The notes beneath the pieces were generated by a model, which had not been told where the DNA came from, did no database searches, and saw only the letters and a list, made by a program, of their open reading frames with translations. DNA of 64,000 nt from an uncultured Demequina sp. (lineage in GTDB: Bacteria > Actinomycetota > Actinomycetes > Actinomycetales > Demequinaceae). The stretch's first letter is position 1, and the number at the start of each line of letters is the position of its first letter. This document shows positions 43,544 to 51,468 of this stretch, one piece after another. The stretch is taken from NCBI GenBank assembly GCA_937925595.1, contig CALALQ010000304.1, positions 1-64,000 of the forward strand, in the 5' to 3' direction. The position numbers were made by a program, and so were the translations under genes.

Positions 43544-44521
43544 TCAGTCCCCCTTACCCAGCACGTCGCCAACTTCAATCTGCTTGGCGAAGCGCTCGAT
43601 GTGTTCCCGGCGGCCGGAGCCAAGGCCGTGTCGGGCCACATTGAGCGCACCCGCAGAGGCTCCAAGACGCACCGCCTCCACCACGTCGAGGCCCCGGGCG
43701 AGCCCAACGGCGATGCCAGCCGTCATGGAGTCGCCTGCGCCCTGGTGCATAACGGTCTGAATGTCGGGAGTCGTGATCAGCCGCGCAGCCTCACCAGTCA
43801 CGAGCAGCGCCGGGTCGGCCGCTCGCGAGATCATGACGGCATCGATCCCGTCTGCCACGAGCTTCTCGCCGGCCTTGCGCAAAGCATCGACTCCCTCGTC
43901 GCTCGCGAGCTCAGCATCGAGCACCTCTTCGTGGCTCATTTTGAGAACGGTGGGCGCCTGGGCGATTGCCGCGAGCGCGGCCTCGCCAGAGAGGTCCGCA
44001 ACGACGGGCACCCCCGCCGCCCTAACGTCGGCCACCAGACGGGCGAAGAAGTCGGCAGGCACGAGCGAGGGCGGATCCACGCCCGTGACCACGAGCACGT
44101 CCGAATCCAGTGCTTCGACGAGGGTCATCCCGTAGAGGTCGTCCAGCTCGTGTCGCCCCAGCGCGGGGCTGGGCATATCCGCCACGGTCGCTCGTTCATC
44201 GGAGCGCACCTCGACCACTGCAGCTCCCGTGCCCGCCTCGAGACTGGTATCCCTCACTGTGATGCCGTCGACGGTCAGGAGATGCCGCAGCGGCTCGCCA
44301 AACTCGCCTCCCAAAGGCGAGCACATGATCACTTCCGCCCCTAAGGCGGCGGCCATGCTGGCGACCCACGCCCCCTGGCCGCCAGCATGAAGATGAATCG
44401 CGGTGCGGCTGTCGGCACCGGAGTCCTCGTCGCCCGGCTCCTCGACGATCTCGACAGAGACGCTGGGTGCGGCAGCGAGCACAGTGACGCGCGGCTTCGC
44501 AGAAGGTGAGTGGCCTGCCAT
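43544..44521 (-). CDS. PfkB-family sugar/nucleoside kinase
   Basis: 325 aa ribokinase-fold kinase. The catalytic motif is GAGDSMTAGIAVGLARG near the C-terminus, with the Asp base in GAGD, and the N-terminal glycine motif is HAGGQGAWVASMAAALGAEV. It resembles 1-phosphofructokinase or fructose/tagatose kinases, but substrate is open. Cotranscribed with surE. The binding pocket pattern and length are normal. Confidence 0.9.
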   Translation of the reverse strand: MAGHSPSAKPRVTVLAAAPSVSVEIVEEPGDEDSGADSRTAIHLHAGGQGAWVASMAAALGAEVIMCSPLGGEFGEPLRHLLTVDGITVRDTSLEAGTGAAVVEVRSDERATVADMPSPALGRHELDDLYGMTLVEALDSDVLVVTGVDPPSLVPADFFARLVADVRAAGVPVVADLSGEAALAAIAQAPTVLKMSHEEVLDAELASDEGVDALRKAGEKLVADGIDAVMISRAADPALLVTGEAARLITTPDIQTVMHQGAGDSMTAGIAVGLARGLDVVEAVRLGASAGALNVARHGLGSGRREHIERFAKQIEVGDVLGKGD

Positions 44522-44544
44522 GTAGACGCGTATACCCAGCCGAA

Positions 44545-44583
44545 GGATGGCTCATGCCCCTGGTTGAGGCTGGCACGCCATCC
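44545..44583 (-). terminator. Weak hairpin after the aquaporin gene
   Basis: GGATGGC / GCCATCC, 7-bp stem with a 25-base loop, between the aquaporin stop and the PfkB start on the same strand. No T run. It marks one edge of the accessory island. Confidence 0.35.
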
Positions 44584-44604
44584 ACGACGGCCACCCTCCC
44601 CGAT

Positions 44605-45294
44605 TCACTCCCTGATGGGTTCCGACGTAGCGCGTCGCACGAGCCAGGCTGCGGCGAACCCGCCGACTACCGCTCCGGCCACTTGTGCGGCGACAAACCA
44701 CAGTGCAGACGTGGGGCCGATGCCGGCGAACGAATCGGTGAAGACGCGCGCAATGGTGACGGCGGGGTTGGCAAAACTTGTCGAGGATGTGAACCAGTAG
44801 GCAGCACCGATATAGGCGCCCACGGCGGGTCCCACCCATGCGGCCCGGCCAGTGCGCGCCATCACCACGATCAGGCCCACCAGGCCAGCCGTCGCCACGA
44901 CCTCGGCGAACACGGTGCCGACCGACGCGCGCGTGGCCGCGGACAGTGCGAACGGTTCCTCGAACATGGCCAGCGCCGCAAGGGTGCCGACGATTCCGCC
45001 ACCCACCTGGGCTGCGACATATACCGCTTGGGTGCGTCCTGGTGCGCGTTCGACCGTGCGGGAGTTGACGAGCGTGACCACGGGGTTCAAGTGAGCGCCG
45101 GAGAGCGGTTGAAGGACGACGATGAGCACCGCGAGACCGAGCGCGGTGGCGAGGGAGTTCTGGAGCAGCTGCAGTCCCACGTCCGCGGGGGAGAGGCGGG
45201 ACGCGGCAATCCCAGAGCCGACGACGACGGCAACCAGGCCAGCGGTGCCAAGAAACTCGGCGACGGCGCGACGGGGCAGAGAGGGAGCATTCAT
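44605..45294 (-). CDS. MIP-family channel, probable arsenite aquaglyceroporin
   Basis: 229 aa, six membrane segments, MIP fold. The two half-helix motifs are NPVVTLVNSRTVERAPG (variant first NPA) and NPAVTIARVFTDSFAG. The start MNAPSLPRR leaves the operator clear. It diverges from an ArsR-ArsC fusion with a palindrome between; in rhizobial ars operons AqpS takes the role of the arsenite pump by letting arsenite out after reduction of arsenate. Function here is inferred from this context. Confidence 0.88.
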   Translation of the reverse strand: MNAPSLPRRAVAEFLGTAGLVAVVVGSGIAASRLSPADVGLQLLQNSLATALGLAVLIVVLQPLSGAHLNPVVTLVNSRTVERAPGRTQAVYVAAQVGGGIVGTLAALAMFEEPFALSAATRASVGTVFAEVVATAGLVGLIVVMARTGRAAWVGPAVGAYIGAAYWFTSSTSFANPAVTIARVFTDSFAGIGPTSALWFVAAQVAGAVVGGFAAAWLVRRATSEPIRE

Positions 45295-45327
45295 AGTGGA
45301 CGCATCTTGACAGGAGGCAGAACAGTC

Positions 45328-45341
45328 AGTCAATATTGACT
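45328..45341. promoter_or_regulatory. ArsR operator
   Basis: AGTCAATATTGACT, a perfect 14-bp palindrome with the TCAA/TTGA half-sites typical of ArsR-family operators, in the 52-bp gap between the divergent aquaporin and arsR-arsC genes. It lies five bases before the ATG of the fusion. Confidence 0.75.
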
Positions 45342-45346
45342 CAATC

Positions 45347-46027
45347 ATGGTTGAGCAACTGGATCTCGAGGCACGGGCCGCACGCCACGCCGCCCTCGCC
45401 GACTCCACCCGTCTGCGCATCGTCGACCTGCTCCAACTGGGAGACGCTTCCCCGGCACTGATGCAGCGTCACTTGGGCGTGACATCGAACCTGCTGGCGC
45501 ACCATCTGAGCCACCTTGAGGACGCGGGCATCATCGCCCGCCACCGATCCGAAGGCGACCGCCGCCGCACCTACATCAGCCTCGTGCCTGGAGTCCTCGA
45601 CTTTCTGGGCACCCCACCCACTTTGACCGCCACGCGCGTCGTCTTTGTGTGCACCGGCAACTCTGCGCGCTCGCAACTCGCGGCCGCGCTCTGGGGCCAG
45701 GCCAGCGTCGTCCCTGCTGCGTCCGGCGGAACCCACCCCGCAACCGGGGTAGCACCGGGAGCCGTCGCCGTCGCCGCACGCAACGGCCTGTCTCTCGCGG
45801 ACGCACGGCCTCGCCGCGTAGCGGAGGTAGTCACTGGGGGAGAGCTCGTGGTCACGGTGTGCGACTCGGCCTTTGAGGAACTGCGCGACGACGCCCGTCT
45901 CCATTGGTCCATCAGCGACCCCGTAGCCGTCGGATCCCAGCGGGCCTTCGACGAAGCCTTTGCCCAGATTGCATCCCGGATCGAGCAACTAGCCCCACAC
46001 GTCGTCCAGGAAGGGACACCCGCATGA
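45347..46027 (+). CDS. ArsR regulator fused to low-molecular-weight phosphatase (ArsC-like)
   Basis: 226 aa two-domain protein. Residues 1-85 are a winged-helix ArsR domain (STRLRIVDLLQLGDASPALM, SNLLAHHLSHLEDAGII). Residues 95-215 are an arsenate-reductase/LMW-phosphatase domain with P-loop C102-x5-R108 (VCTGNSARSQ) and the general acid in SDPVAVGS. The ArsR part lacks the classical CVC metal site in helix 3, so sensing may use other Cys or the second domain. It overlaps the next gene by ATGA. Confidence 0.9.
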   Translation: MVEQLDLEARAARHAALADSTRLRIVDLLQLGDASPALMQRHLGVTSNLLAHHLSHLEDAGIIARHRSEGDRRRTYISLVPGVLDFLGTPPTLTATRVVFVCTGNSARSQLAAALWGQASVVPAASGGTHPATGVAPGAVAVAARNGLSLADARPRRVAEVVTGGELVVTVCDSAFEELRDDARLHWSISDPVAVGSQRAFDEAFAQIASRIEQLAPHVVQEGTPA

Positions 46028-46668
46028 CCACCGAGCAGACCCCCAGCATCGCCACCCACTTCGAGCGCGACCTTGAGGAGATCGCCAACGGGCTTCATCA
46101 CGAATTCGCGGGGTTCGCGCCGGAGTTCATCGCGGGTGTGGTGCGCTCGTCCTACGACGAACTTGCTGCACGCGCGACGGTCACGACCTTCGTGCCCGCA
46201 CTCACCGAGCGCTTCGCGCGCCAACGCTTGACCGCATTGGACAAGATCGAAGGCGAGGGCACCACAGTGCCGACAGTCCTCTTCTTGTGCGTCCACAACG
46301 CGGGACGCTCGCAGATGGCACTCGGGTTCTTCGAGCACCACGCAAAGGGCCGCGCCGTCGCCTGGTCTGGCGGCTCCGAGCCGGGCTCCGCCGTCAATCC
46401 GTCCGCAGTCGCGGTCATGGCCGAACGCGGCATCGACATCTCTGGCGCGTATCCCAAGCCCTGGACTACAGAGATCCTGCGCGCGGCGGATGTGGTGGTC
46501 ACTATGGGATGTGGCGACACCTGCCCCTACTACCCCGGCAAGCGCTACGAGGACTGGCTGCTCGAGGACCCGGCTGGCCAGGGCGTCGAGGCCGTGCGTC
46601 CCATCCGCGACGATATTGAGCGCCGCGTCCTGGACCTGCTGGAGTCATTGGGCGTCAAGGCTCGCTAG
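46024..46668 (+). CDS. arsC: Arsenate reductase (mycothiol/thioredoxin type) with N-terminal helical domain
   Basis: 214 aa. Residues 1-75 form a three-helix dimerisation domain (ATHFERDLEEIANGLHHEF) seen in actinobacterial ArsC; the catalytic domain has the P-loop C89-x5-R95 (CVHNAGRSQM) and a second pair C163 and C167 (GCGDTCPYY). It reduces arsenate to arsenite, which the aquaporin can release. Coupled to the ArsR-ArsC fusion by ATGA; its end overlaps an opposing small membrane gene. Confidence 0.93.
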   Translation: MTTEQTPSIATHFERDLEEIANGLHHEFAGFAPEFIAGVVRSSYDELAARATVTTFVPALTERFARQRLTALDKIEGEGTTVPTVLFLCVHNAGRSQMALGFFEHHAKGRAVAWSGGSEPGSAVNPSAVAVMAERGIDISGAYPKPWTTEILRAADVVVTMGCGDTCPYYPGKRYEDWLLEDPAGQGVEAVRPIRDDIERRVLDLLESLGVKAR

Positions 46669-46942
46669 TCGAGGGAAGGTGCGACGCGCGCGGGTGGCTG
46701 CCCGACTGGATCCGGCGGACGAGCGCAACGAGCCCCGTTCCGATCGCGATGCCGATAGCCGTATTCGCCACGGCCAACGCGAACCCAAGCAAGGCGGACG
46801 CCATGGATCCGTCCACACCCAGCGCCACATACGCGGCCCAGCCCACTGCGGCTACGAGCGTCACTGCCGCCTTGTGTCGAAGCCGCAGCGCAGGGATGAA
46901 ACCCAGAACTAGGCCCAGAGCCAGCAGAGTCGGGATCATCAC
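46655..46942 (-). CDS. Small membrane protein, uncharacterised
   Basis: 95 aa with three hydrophobic segments (MIPTLLALGLVLGFIPALRL, AAVTLVAAVGWAAYVALG, ALAVANTAIGIAIGTGLVAL) and a short Ser-rich tail. No family recognised. It overlaps the arsC stop by 14 bases on the opposite strand. The clean hydrophobic pattern makes it a plausible gene. Confidence 0.6.
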   Translation of the reverse strand: MMIPTLLALGLVLGFIPALRLRHKAAVTLVAAVGWAAYVALGVDGSMASALLGFALAVANTAIGIAIGTGLVALVRRIQSGSHPRASHLPSTSEP

Positions 46943-46960
46943 GTGTCCTCTCCGTCGTGT

Positions 46961-47343
46961 TCAGACGGCACGGCCAACTGCGTCAACCATTGCGTTGCCC
47001 AAAGCGGTGAGGGGGAGACGATGGGTGCCGGCCACGACGTGGGCGAAGTCCACATCGGCCAGGGTGAAGATCACGTCGTGATGCGCCGCCGCATGTGTCG
47101 CCGAGCGGGGTTTGTAGGCTTGTCTCGCGAGGCACTCGATCTGCCGCTCCGTGCCGGCCAGTGGGTGGCCTTCGGGTACTCGTTGTCGAGTGCGGCGAAC
47201 TTGAGGGTGTGCCTAACGATCCCGCAGGGCCCACCCACCGATAGCGTCAGCAAATCCTGCAGGGTTCTTGGTGCGGCCAACGAGTCGAGCACGGTGCGCG
47301 GCTGCTCGAACTCGACCCGCAGGCGAGGTTCGTCGTGAAGCAC
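46961..47343 (-). pseudogene. Decayed gene fragment, possibly HEPN/ApeA-like
   Basis: Two consecutive frames read as one protein with a one-base deletion at about 47170: MLHDEPRLRVEFEQPRTVLD... RHTLKFAALDNEYPK, then GHPLAGTERQIECLARQAYK... FTLADVDFAHVVAGTHRLPL and a stop at 46961. The style (RTLQDLLTLSVG, FTLADVDF) recalls the N-terminal domain of ApeA/HEPN proteins, which act in phage defence, but the match is weak. The N-terminus is probably also missing. It lies between arsenic genes and recombinase remnants. Confidence 0.4.
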
Positions 47344-47392
47344 CGCTTCGTGCCGGCTGGGAGTCAGGGAAACGTTAGGTACCCCGTAGGTG

Positions 47393-47833
47393 AATGTCCG
47401 GGGCCTTCAGGCGGCTCGCCCATCCGTGGTGGCGAAACTTGATCGGCTGGCGAGATCCGTCCGGCATGCCTCGGCGATCATCGACGATGCCATCGCCAAG
47501 GGCTGGTCCCTCGTCGTCCTGGACAACGCGCTTGACCTCACGACTCCGGGAGGCCGGGCGATGGCCAACATGCTCGCCACGTTCGCAGAACTGGAGCGTG
47601 ACCTGATCTCGTCCCGGACAAAGGACGCGCTCGCGGCTCGCAAGGCACGCGGTCTCAACAACGGCCGCACGACCGCCATCCCCGCTGGGGTGCTGCGCCG
47701 GATCGTGACCTCTCGCAATGCCGGTGCCCCGTTCTCGAGGATCGCGCGCGAGCTCACTGCCGAGGGAGTGTTGTCGCCCACCGGGCTACCCACCTGGCAG
47801 GAGTCCACAGTCCGTCGCGCGTATGGGTCTGCT
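47393..47833 (+). pseudogene. Serine recombinase remnant lacking its catalytic N-terminus
   Basis: The sequence begins in the middle of a resolvase catalytic domain (VVAKLDRLARSVRHASAIID, GGRAMANMLATFAELERDLI) and goes on into the recombinase domain (SRIARELTAEGVLSPTGLPT, STVRRAYGSA). The N-terminal third with the nucleophile Ser is absent, and the C-terminus runs on in frame, without a stop, into the integrase gene that follows. A dead relic of a site-specific recombinase. Confidence 0.85.
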
Positions 47834-48967
47834 ATGGCGCACGTACGAGAAGTATCCCGACGCACAGGCAAGGCCTACGAGGTCCACTGGCGCCAGCAGG
47901 AGCGGAAGATGCAGCGCACCTTCACCGTAAAGCGCGACGGGGAACGGTTCGCCCTGAAGGTGGAGAACGAGATCGCCGAGGGAGCGACCACCGCCCCGCT
48001 GGTGCGACGCGTGCCGACCGTTGCGCAGGTGTCGAGGCGTCTCTGGAGGCGTCGCGTCCCGGACTGAAGGAGCGGACGCACCGGTCCTACGTGTCCATCT
48101 ATCGGAACCGCGTCCTGCCCACCTTCGGCAAGCGCAAGGTCACCGAGGTCACCCGCGCCGATGTGCAGGCCTGGGTGACGGCTCTCCACGGCGAAGGCCT
48201 CGCCCCGCAGACTGTCCACCACTGCTACGTCAGTCTCGAGAAAGCCTTCAGGTACGCCCAGGACGACAGGCTGATCTCGTACAACCCCTGCGACTCAATC
48301 CGGCTCCCGAAGAACGCCGACGCCCACGACTTCGCGCCTGTGTTCTTGACGCCCTCCGAAGTCGAGACCCTGGCCCAGCACCTGGACACCCTTGCGCCCT
48401 ATGCCCTGCTGCTGCGGTTCGCCGCGTACACCGGTCTCCGCGCCGCCGAGATCACGGGCCTGCGCATCCGCGACCTGAACCTCAAGGCTGGACACGTCGA
48501 GGTGCGCCAGACACTCCAGCGCATAGACGGGGAGTGGCAGGTCGGCACCCCAAAGTCCAAGCGCTCGACGCGCGAGGTGCCCTTGTTGACGCGGGCACTG
48601 AAAGCCGACATGCGCGAGTACCTCTTCGCCCACCCGAACCGCACCAACCCCGACGCGCTGCTGTGGCCAGGACGGATGCCGGGGACGCACGTCGTGGACT
48701 TCTCACGCGTCTTCGATGTGGCCTCGTTCCGGAGGAACTACTTGCGGCCCGCGCTGTGCCCTGGACATGCCAGAGATGCGGTTCCACGACCTGCGCCACA
48801 CCTACGCGTCGCTGATGCTCAGCGTCGGTCGCCCGCCCCACCGCGTGAGCCGCTGGATGGGCCACGCGAGCCTCGTCACCACCGACACGATCTACTCCCA
48901 CCTGTACCCCGGCGACTATGCCGAGGAGCGCGACGAGGTCTCGCTGCGTTTGGCGGCGCAACGCTAG
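47834..48967 (+). pseudogene. Tyrosine integrase broken by two frameshifts
   Basis: Starts MAHVREVSRRTGKAYEVHW and carries an arm-binding domain, then a frame change at about 48030 (one base missing between PTVAQ and VEASLEASRPG), a core-binding domain (TFGKRKVTEVTRADVQAWVT), and the first catalytic Arg in GLRAAEITGL. A second frame change at about 48755 leads to HDLRHTYASLML, MGHASLVTT and the tyrosine in DTIYSHLY. All catalytic residues survive but no single frame joins them. It probably inserted the surrounding island. Confidence 0.88.
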
Positions 48968-49002
48968 GTTCGCGTGTCAGACCCACGGAGCACACTGGGC
49001 GC

Positions 49003-49176
49003 ATGGACCACCACGAGATGATGGAGACGGCCGTCACCCACGACCGGTACGGGCGCTACGTGTTCGTCTGGCGCTGCACCTGCGGACGGAAAGGCTCCGG
49101 CAGCCCGACCGAGAGGGCCGCGTTCGCCGCCTACAAGCGCCACCTTCAGTCCCGTGCGCGGCGAGAGCACTACTAG
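49003..49176 (+). CDS. Small hypothetical protein
   Basis: 57 aa, basic, starting MDHHEMMETAVTHDRYGRYV. It has a CTCG pair of Cys (WRCTCGRKGSGS) but no second pair, so a full zinc ribbon is unlikely as a monomer. It lies just after the broken integrase, where such small orphan genes are common in integrated elements. Confidence 0.45.
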   Translation: MDHHEMMETAVTHDRYGRYVFVWRCTCGRKGSGSPTERAAFAAYKRHLQSRARREHY

Positions 49177-49183
49177 GAGCGGC

Positions 49184-49675
49184 ATGGACGCATCGAACTG
49201 GATCAACCTTGGCATCTTCCTGCTCACCGCTGTTGCGGTCGCGTTGGCCGCGCGCCAAGCCGCCAACGCCAAGTCGTCGGCTCAGGACGCCAAGACCCAC
49301 GAGGAGGCGGCGCTAGAGGCCTCGCGCAAGTCTGCCGAGGCGAACGAGCGCGCCGCCGTCGCGTTGGAGGAAGCCAATGCGTTGGTGCGAGAGCAGGTGC
49401 AGACGCCGCGCTGGCAAGTGACCCAACTGTCCGACGAGAACTACCGTGTCGAGAACCAGGGGCCCGGAGCGGCCCACGACGTGAGCATCGGATGCGTGGA
49501 GAATCCCGACGCGATCATCCACACGGGCGAGCATCCGAGAGCGGTACTCGACGAGGGCCTCGCTGTCTCGTTCATCAGAATGCGGGCATGGGGTATGGCA
49601 TCGGACCCAACGCTGGTCATTGCGTGGAATGATCCCGACTCGGGCCAGCGCGACGAAGTCCGAGTCACGCTCTAG
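49184..49675 (+). CDS. Membrane-anchored coiled-coil protein, uncharacterised
   Basis: 163 aa. An N-terminal membrane segment (WINLGIFLLTAVAVALAA) is followed by an Ala/Glu-rich coiled coil (about 25-75: HEEAALEASRKSAEANERAA) and a small beta-domain (WQVTQLSDENYRVENQGPGA). AGGAG lies four bases before the ATG. This arrangement is common among phage- and island-borne proteins of unknown role. Confidence 0.65.
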   Translation: MDASNWINLGIFLLTAVAVALAARQAANAKSSAQDAKTHEEAALEASRKSAEANERAAVALEEANALVREQVQTPRWQVTQLSDENYRVENQGPGAAHDVSIGCVENPDAIIHTGEHPRAVLDEGLAVSFIRMRAWGMASDPTLVIAWNDPDSGQRDEVRVTL

Positions 49676-49681
49676 GTTCGC

Positions 49682-50326
49682 CTACTCCTCGTTGAGTTCG
49701 TCAAGTACTTCAAAGGGGGACTCAACGTCGCCGCGCCAGGCTTCGAGGCCCTCGCGGACTGCGAGGAACGCGACGACGAGAGCCGCTACCGAGTCCGCCC
49801 ACCACCAGCCGAACAAACTGTTGAGCGCGAGACCGACGAAGACAGCGCCGGAGAGGTAGACGCAGAGCATGAGTTGCGTGGCGTCCGCCAGAACGCTTCG
49901 CGAATCAAGTTCGCGACCGGTCCGCGTCTCAACCCATGCGAGGAAGGGCATGACCAACAGGCTGAGCGCCGTGATAGCGAGTCCCAAGGGGCTGTGATGA
50001 GGGCTTTCCTGGCTAGCGAGGGCGCGCACCGCGTCGATTGAGACGTAGGCCGCGAGCGCGAAGAACGCGATCCCGATTGCCCGCACCGTCGCCTTCTCCC
50101 AGCGTTCGGGGTCCTTTCGGGTGAACTGCCAAGCGATCGCGACCGCCGAGAGGACCTCGATCGCGGAGTCCAGCCCGAAGCCAATCAGCGCCGCCGAAGA
50201 TGCCAGTACCCCTGCCCAGATCGCCACAATGCCTTCGACGACGTTGTAGGTAATGGTGAACGCGACGATGAGGCGCACGCGGCGGTGAAGTACCGCTCGG
50301 CGTTCCGCAGTGAGGGGCGCTGTCAC
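49682..50326 (-). CDS. Cation diffusion facilitator-type efflux protein
   Basis: 214 aa, six membrane segments, CDF fold without the long C-terminal domain of typical members. The metal-site region reads GFGLDSAIEVLSAVAIAW in segment 2 and WWADSVAALVVAFLAV in segment 5. It likely exports Cd, Zn, Co or Pb. The GTG start overlaps the stop of the CmtR-type gene (GTGA at 50323-50326), so sensor and pump are made together. Confidence 0.88.
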   Translation of the reverse strand: MTAPLTAERRAVLHRRVRLIVAFTITYNVVEGIVAIWAGVLASSAALIGFGLDSAIEVLSAVAIAWQFTRKDPERWEKATVRAIGIAFFALAAYVSIDAVRALASQESPHHSPLGLAITALSLLVMPFLAWVETRTGRELDSRSVLADATQLMLCVYLSGAVFVGLALNSLFGWWWADSVAALVVAFLAVREGLEAWRGDVESPFEVLDELNEE

Positions 50327-50676
50327 AACACGGGTCCGCAGCATCCGGGAATGGGGCATGCGTTGTCGATGCACACCGCGTTCTCGTCCACGGCCAGCGT
50401 CGTGTCGACGAGCGCGGTGAGCGCCGCAGCGAGGTGCGGGTGCGAGATCTCGTAGCGGGTCTGGCGTCCCTCGGGTTCGGCGACCACGATCCCGCAGTCT
50501 CGGAGGCACGTCAGGTGGTTGGACACGTTCGAGCGGGAGAGTCCGAGCGACCGCGACAGCACGGCGGGGTAACTCGGCCCGTCGAGAAGTGCCATGAGTA
50601 TGCGCGAACGGGTGGGGTCGGCCATCGCTCGCCCCAGCCTGTTCATCACGTCAATGCGAGAAGCAATGGTCAGCAT
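50323..50676 (-). CDS. cmtR: CmtR-type ArsR-family Cd/Pb sensor
   Basis: 117 aa winged-helix repressor. The family core is GRAMADPTRSRILMALLDG and GLSRSNVSNHLTCLRDCGIV. The three metal-binding cysteines of Mycobacterium tuberculosis CmtR (C57, C61, C102) fall at exactly these numbers here when translation starts at MLTIASR, which supports both the start and the function. A Cys-rich tail (CIDNACPIPGCC) adds four more. It represses itself and the efflux gene until Cd or Pb binds. Confidence 0.92.
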   Translation of the reverse strand: MLTIASRIDVMNRLGRAMADPTRSRILMALLDGPSYPAVLSRSLGLSRSNVSNHLTCLRDCGIVVAEPEGRQTRYEISHPHLAAALTALVDTTLAVDENAVCIDNACPIPGCCGPVL

Positions 50677-50677
50677 G

Positions 50678-50711
50678 CGATGACTATACAGCACACGATG
50701 AACTGTCATCG
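50678..50711. promoter_or_regulatory. Inverted repeat upstream of cmtR
   Basis: CGATGAC and GTCATCG, 7-bp arms 20 bases apart, immediately before the cmtR start, with TATACAG between. A candidate CmtR operator. Confidence 0.4.
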
Positions 50712-50844
50712 ATGAAGTCCCGCGACGATTAGAAACACTCGGCGAGCGCCGCGTTCCAGGTCCCCTCGGCACGTGGACGGGACTTGGACGGGATTTCCCT
50801 TGCACGCCACCCATGTAGCGACCACAAAACAGTGATCTACCAGG

Positions 50845-50917
50845 TGGGCCCCGTGGGGCTCGAACCCACGACCCGCGGATTAAAAGTCCGCTGCTCTACC
50901 AACTGAGCTAGAGGCCC
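50845..50917 (-). tRNA. tRNA-Lys (TTT)
   Basis: 73 bases. Acceptor GGGCCTC pairs with GGGGCCC; D-arm AGCTCAGTTGGTAGAGC; anticodon TTT in GACTTTTAATCC; T-loop TTCGAGC. CCA is not encoded. Its 5' half overlaps the last codons of the VanZ gene on the same strand, and its 3' end faces the island at 44.5-50.8 kb. Confidence 0.97.
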
Positions 50918-51422
50918 GTGGATCATCGTAGTCAGCCGCGCGCCCCCTCGTTGCCCACGTCCACGCCACAGCCAGCACCCCGCCTAGGAGCGCTCCGGCC
51001 GAGTTCAGCAACACATCGTCGATGTCGCCTACGCGCCCAAGGCCCAGTTGGGTCGCCTCAATGGCCACAGAAAGCAGCAGCCCGACGCTGGCCGCAGTAA
51101 GCACCCGCGCTCGCCTTGAGAGCCACGCGACTAGGGCGCCCACCGGCACAAACATCAGCACGTTTCCTACAAGGTTGAGAGTCGCAGAGCCGTCGCGGTT
51201 GTCGAGATTTCGGTTGATTTCTTGGAAGAGCCGCAAGTTGAGCCCGGTGCCGCCGCCGTCGCCGAACACGAGCACCAGGGTCAGCCACAGGATCACGCCA
51301 ACGGAAGCAAGCAGCGCTAGCCACAGCAGTGCGCGCACTCGTCCTTGGAACGCTGCGCCCACCACGAGCGCACCGCCAAGAACGGCGGCACCCATGGGCG
51401 CGTATTCGGGAAGAGCGGACAT
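50880..51422 (-). CDS. VanZ-like membrane protein, ending inside tRNA-Lys
   Basis: 180 aa with four or five membrane segments. The VanZ-like motif is NLVGNVLMFVPVGALVAW and GRVGDIDDVLLNSAGALLGG. VanZ lowers sensitivity to teicoplanin in enterococci; the role of actinobacterial relatives is unknown. The frame has no stop before the tRNA: the last 12 residues (RASSSVGRAADF) are tRNA-Lys read as codons, so the gene and tRNA overlap by 38 bases. Confidence 0.85.
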   Translation of the reverse strand: MSALPEYAPMGAAVLGGALVVGAAFQGRVRALLWLALLASVGVILWLTLVLVFGDGGGTGLNLRLFQEINRNLDNRDGSATLNLVGNVLMFVPVGALVAWLSRRARVLTAASVGLLLSVAIEATQLGLGRVGDIDDVLLNSAGALLGGVLAVAWTWATRGRAADYDDPRASSSVGRAADF

Positions 51423-51468
51423 GACTGGCTCAACGTACAGGCTGCGCAAACGGTGCCAGAACGGCCGC

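Noticed and set aside
45347..46027. The ArsR-ArsC fusion as an artefact of a missed stop
   Set aside because: Both domains lie in one frame with a natural linker, and the following gene is coupled by its own ATGA overlap.
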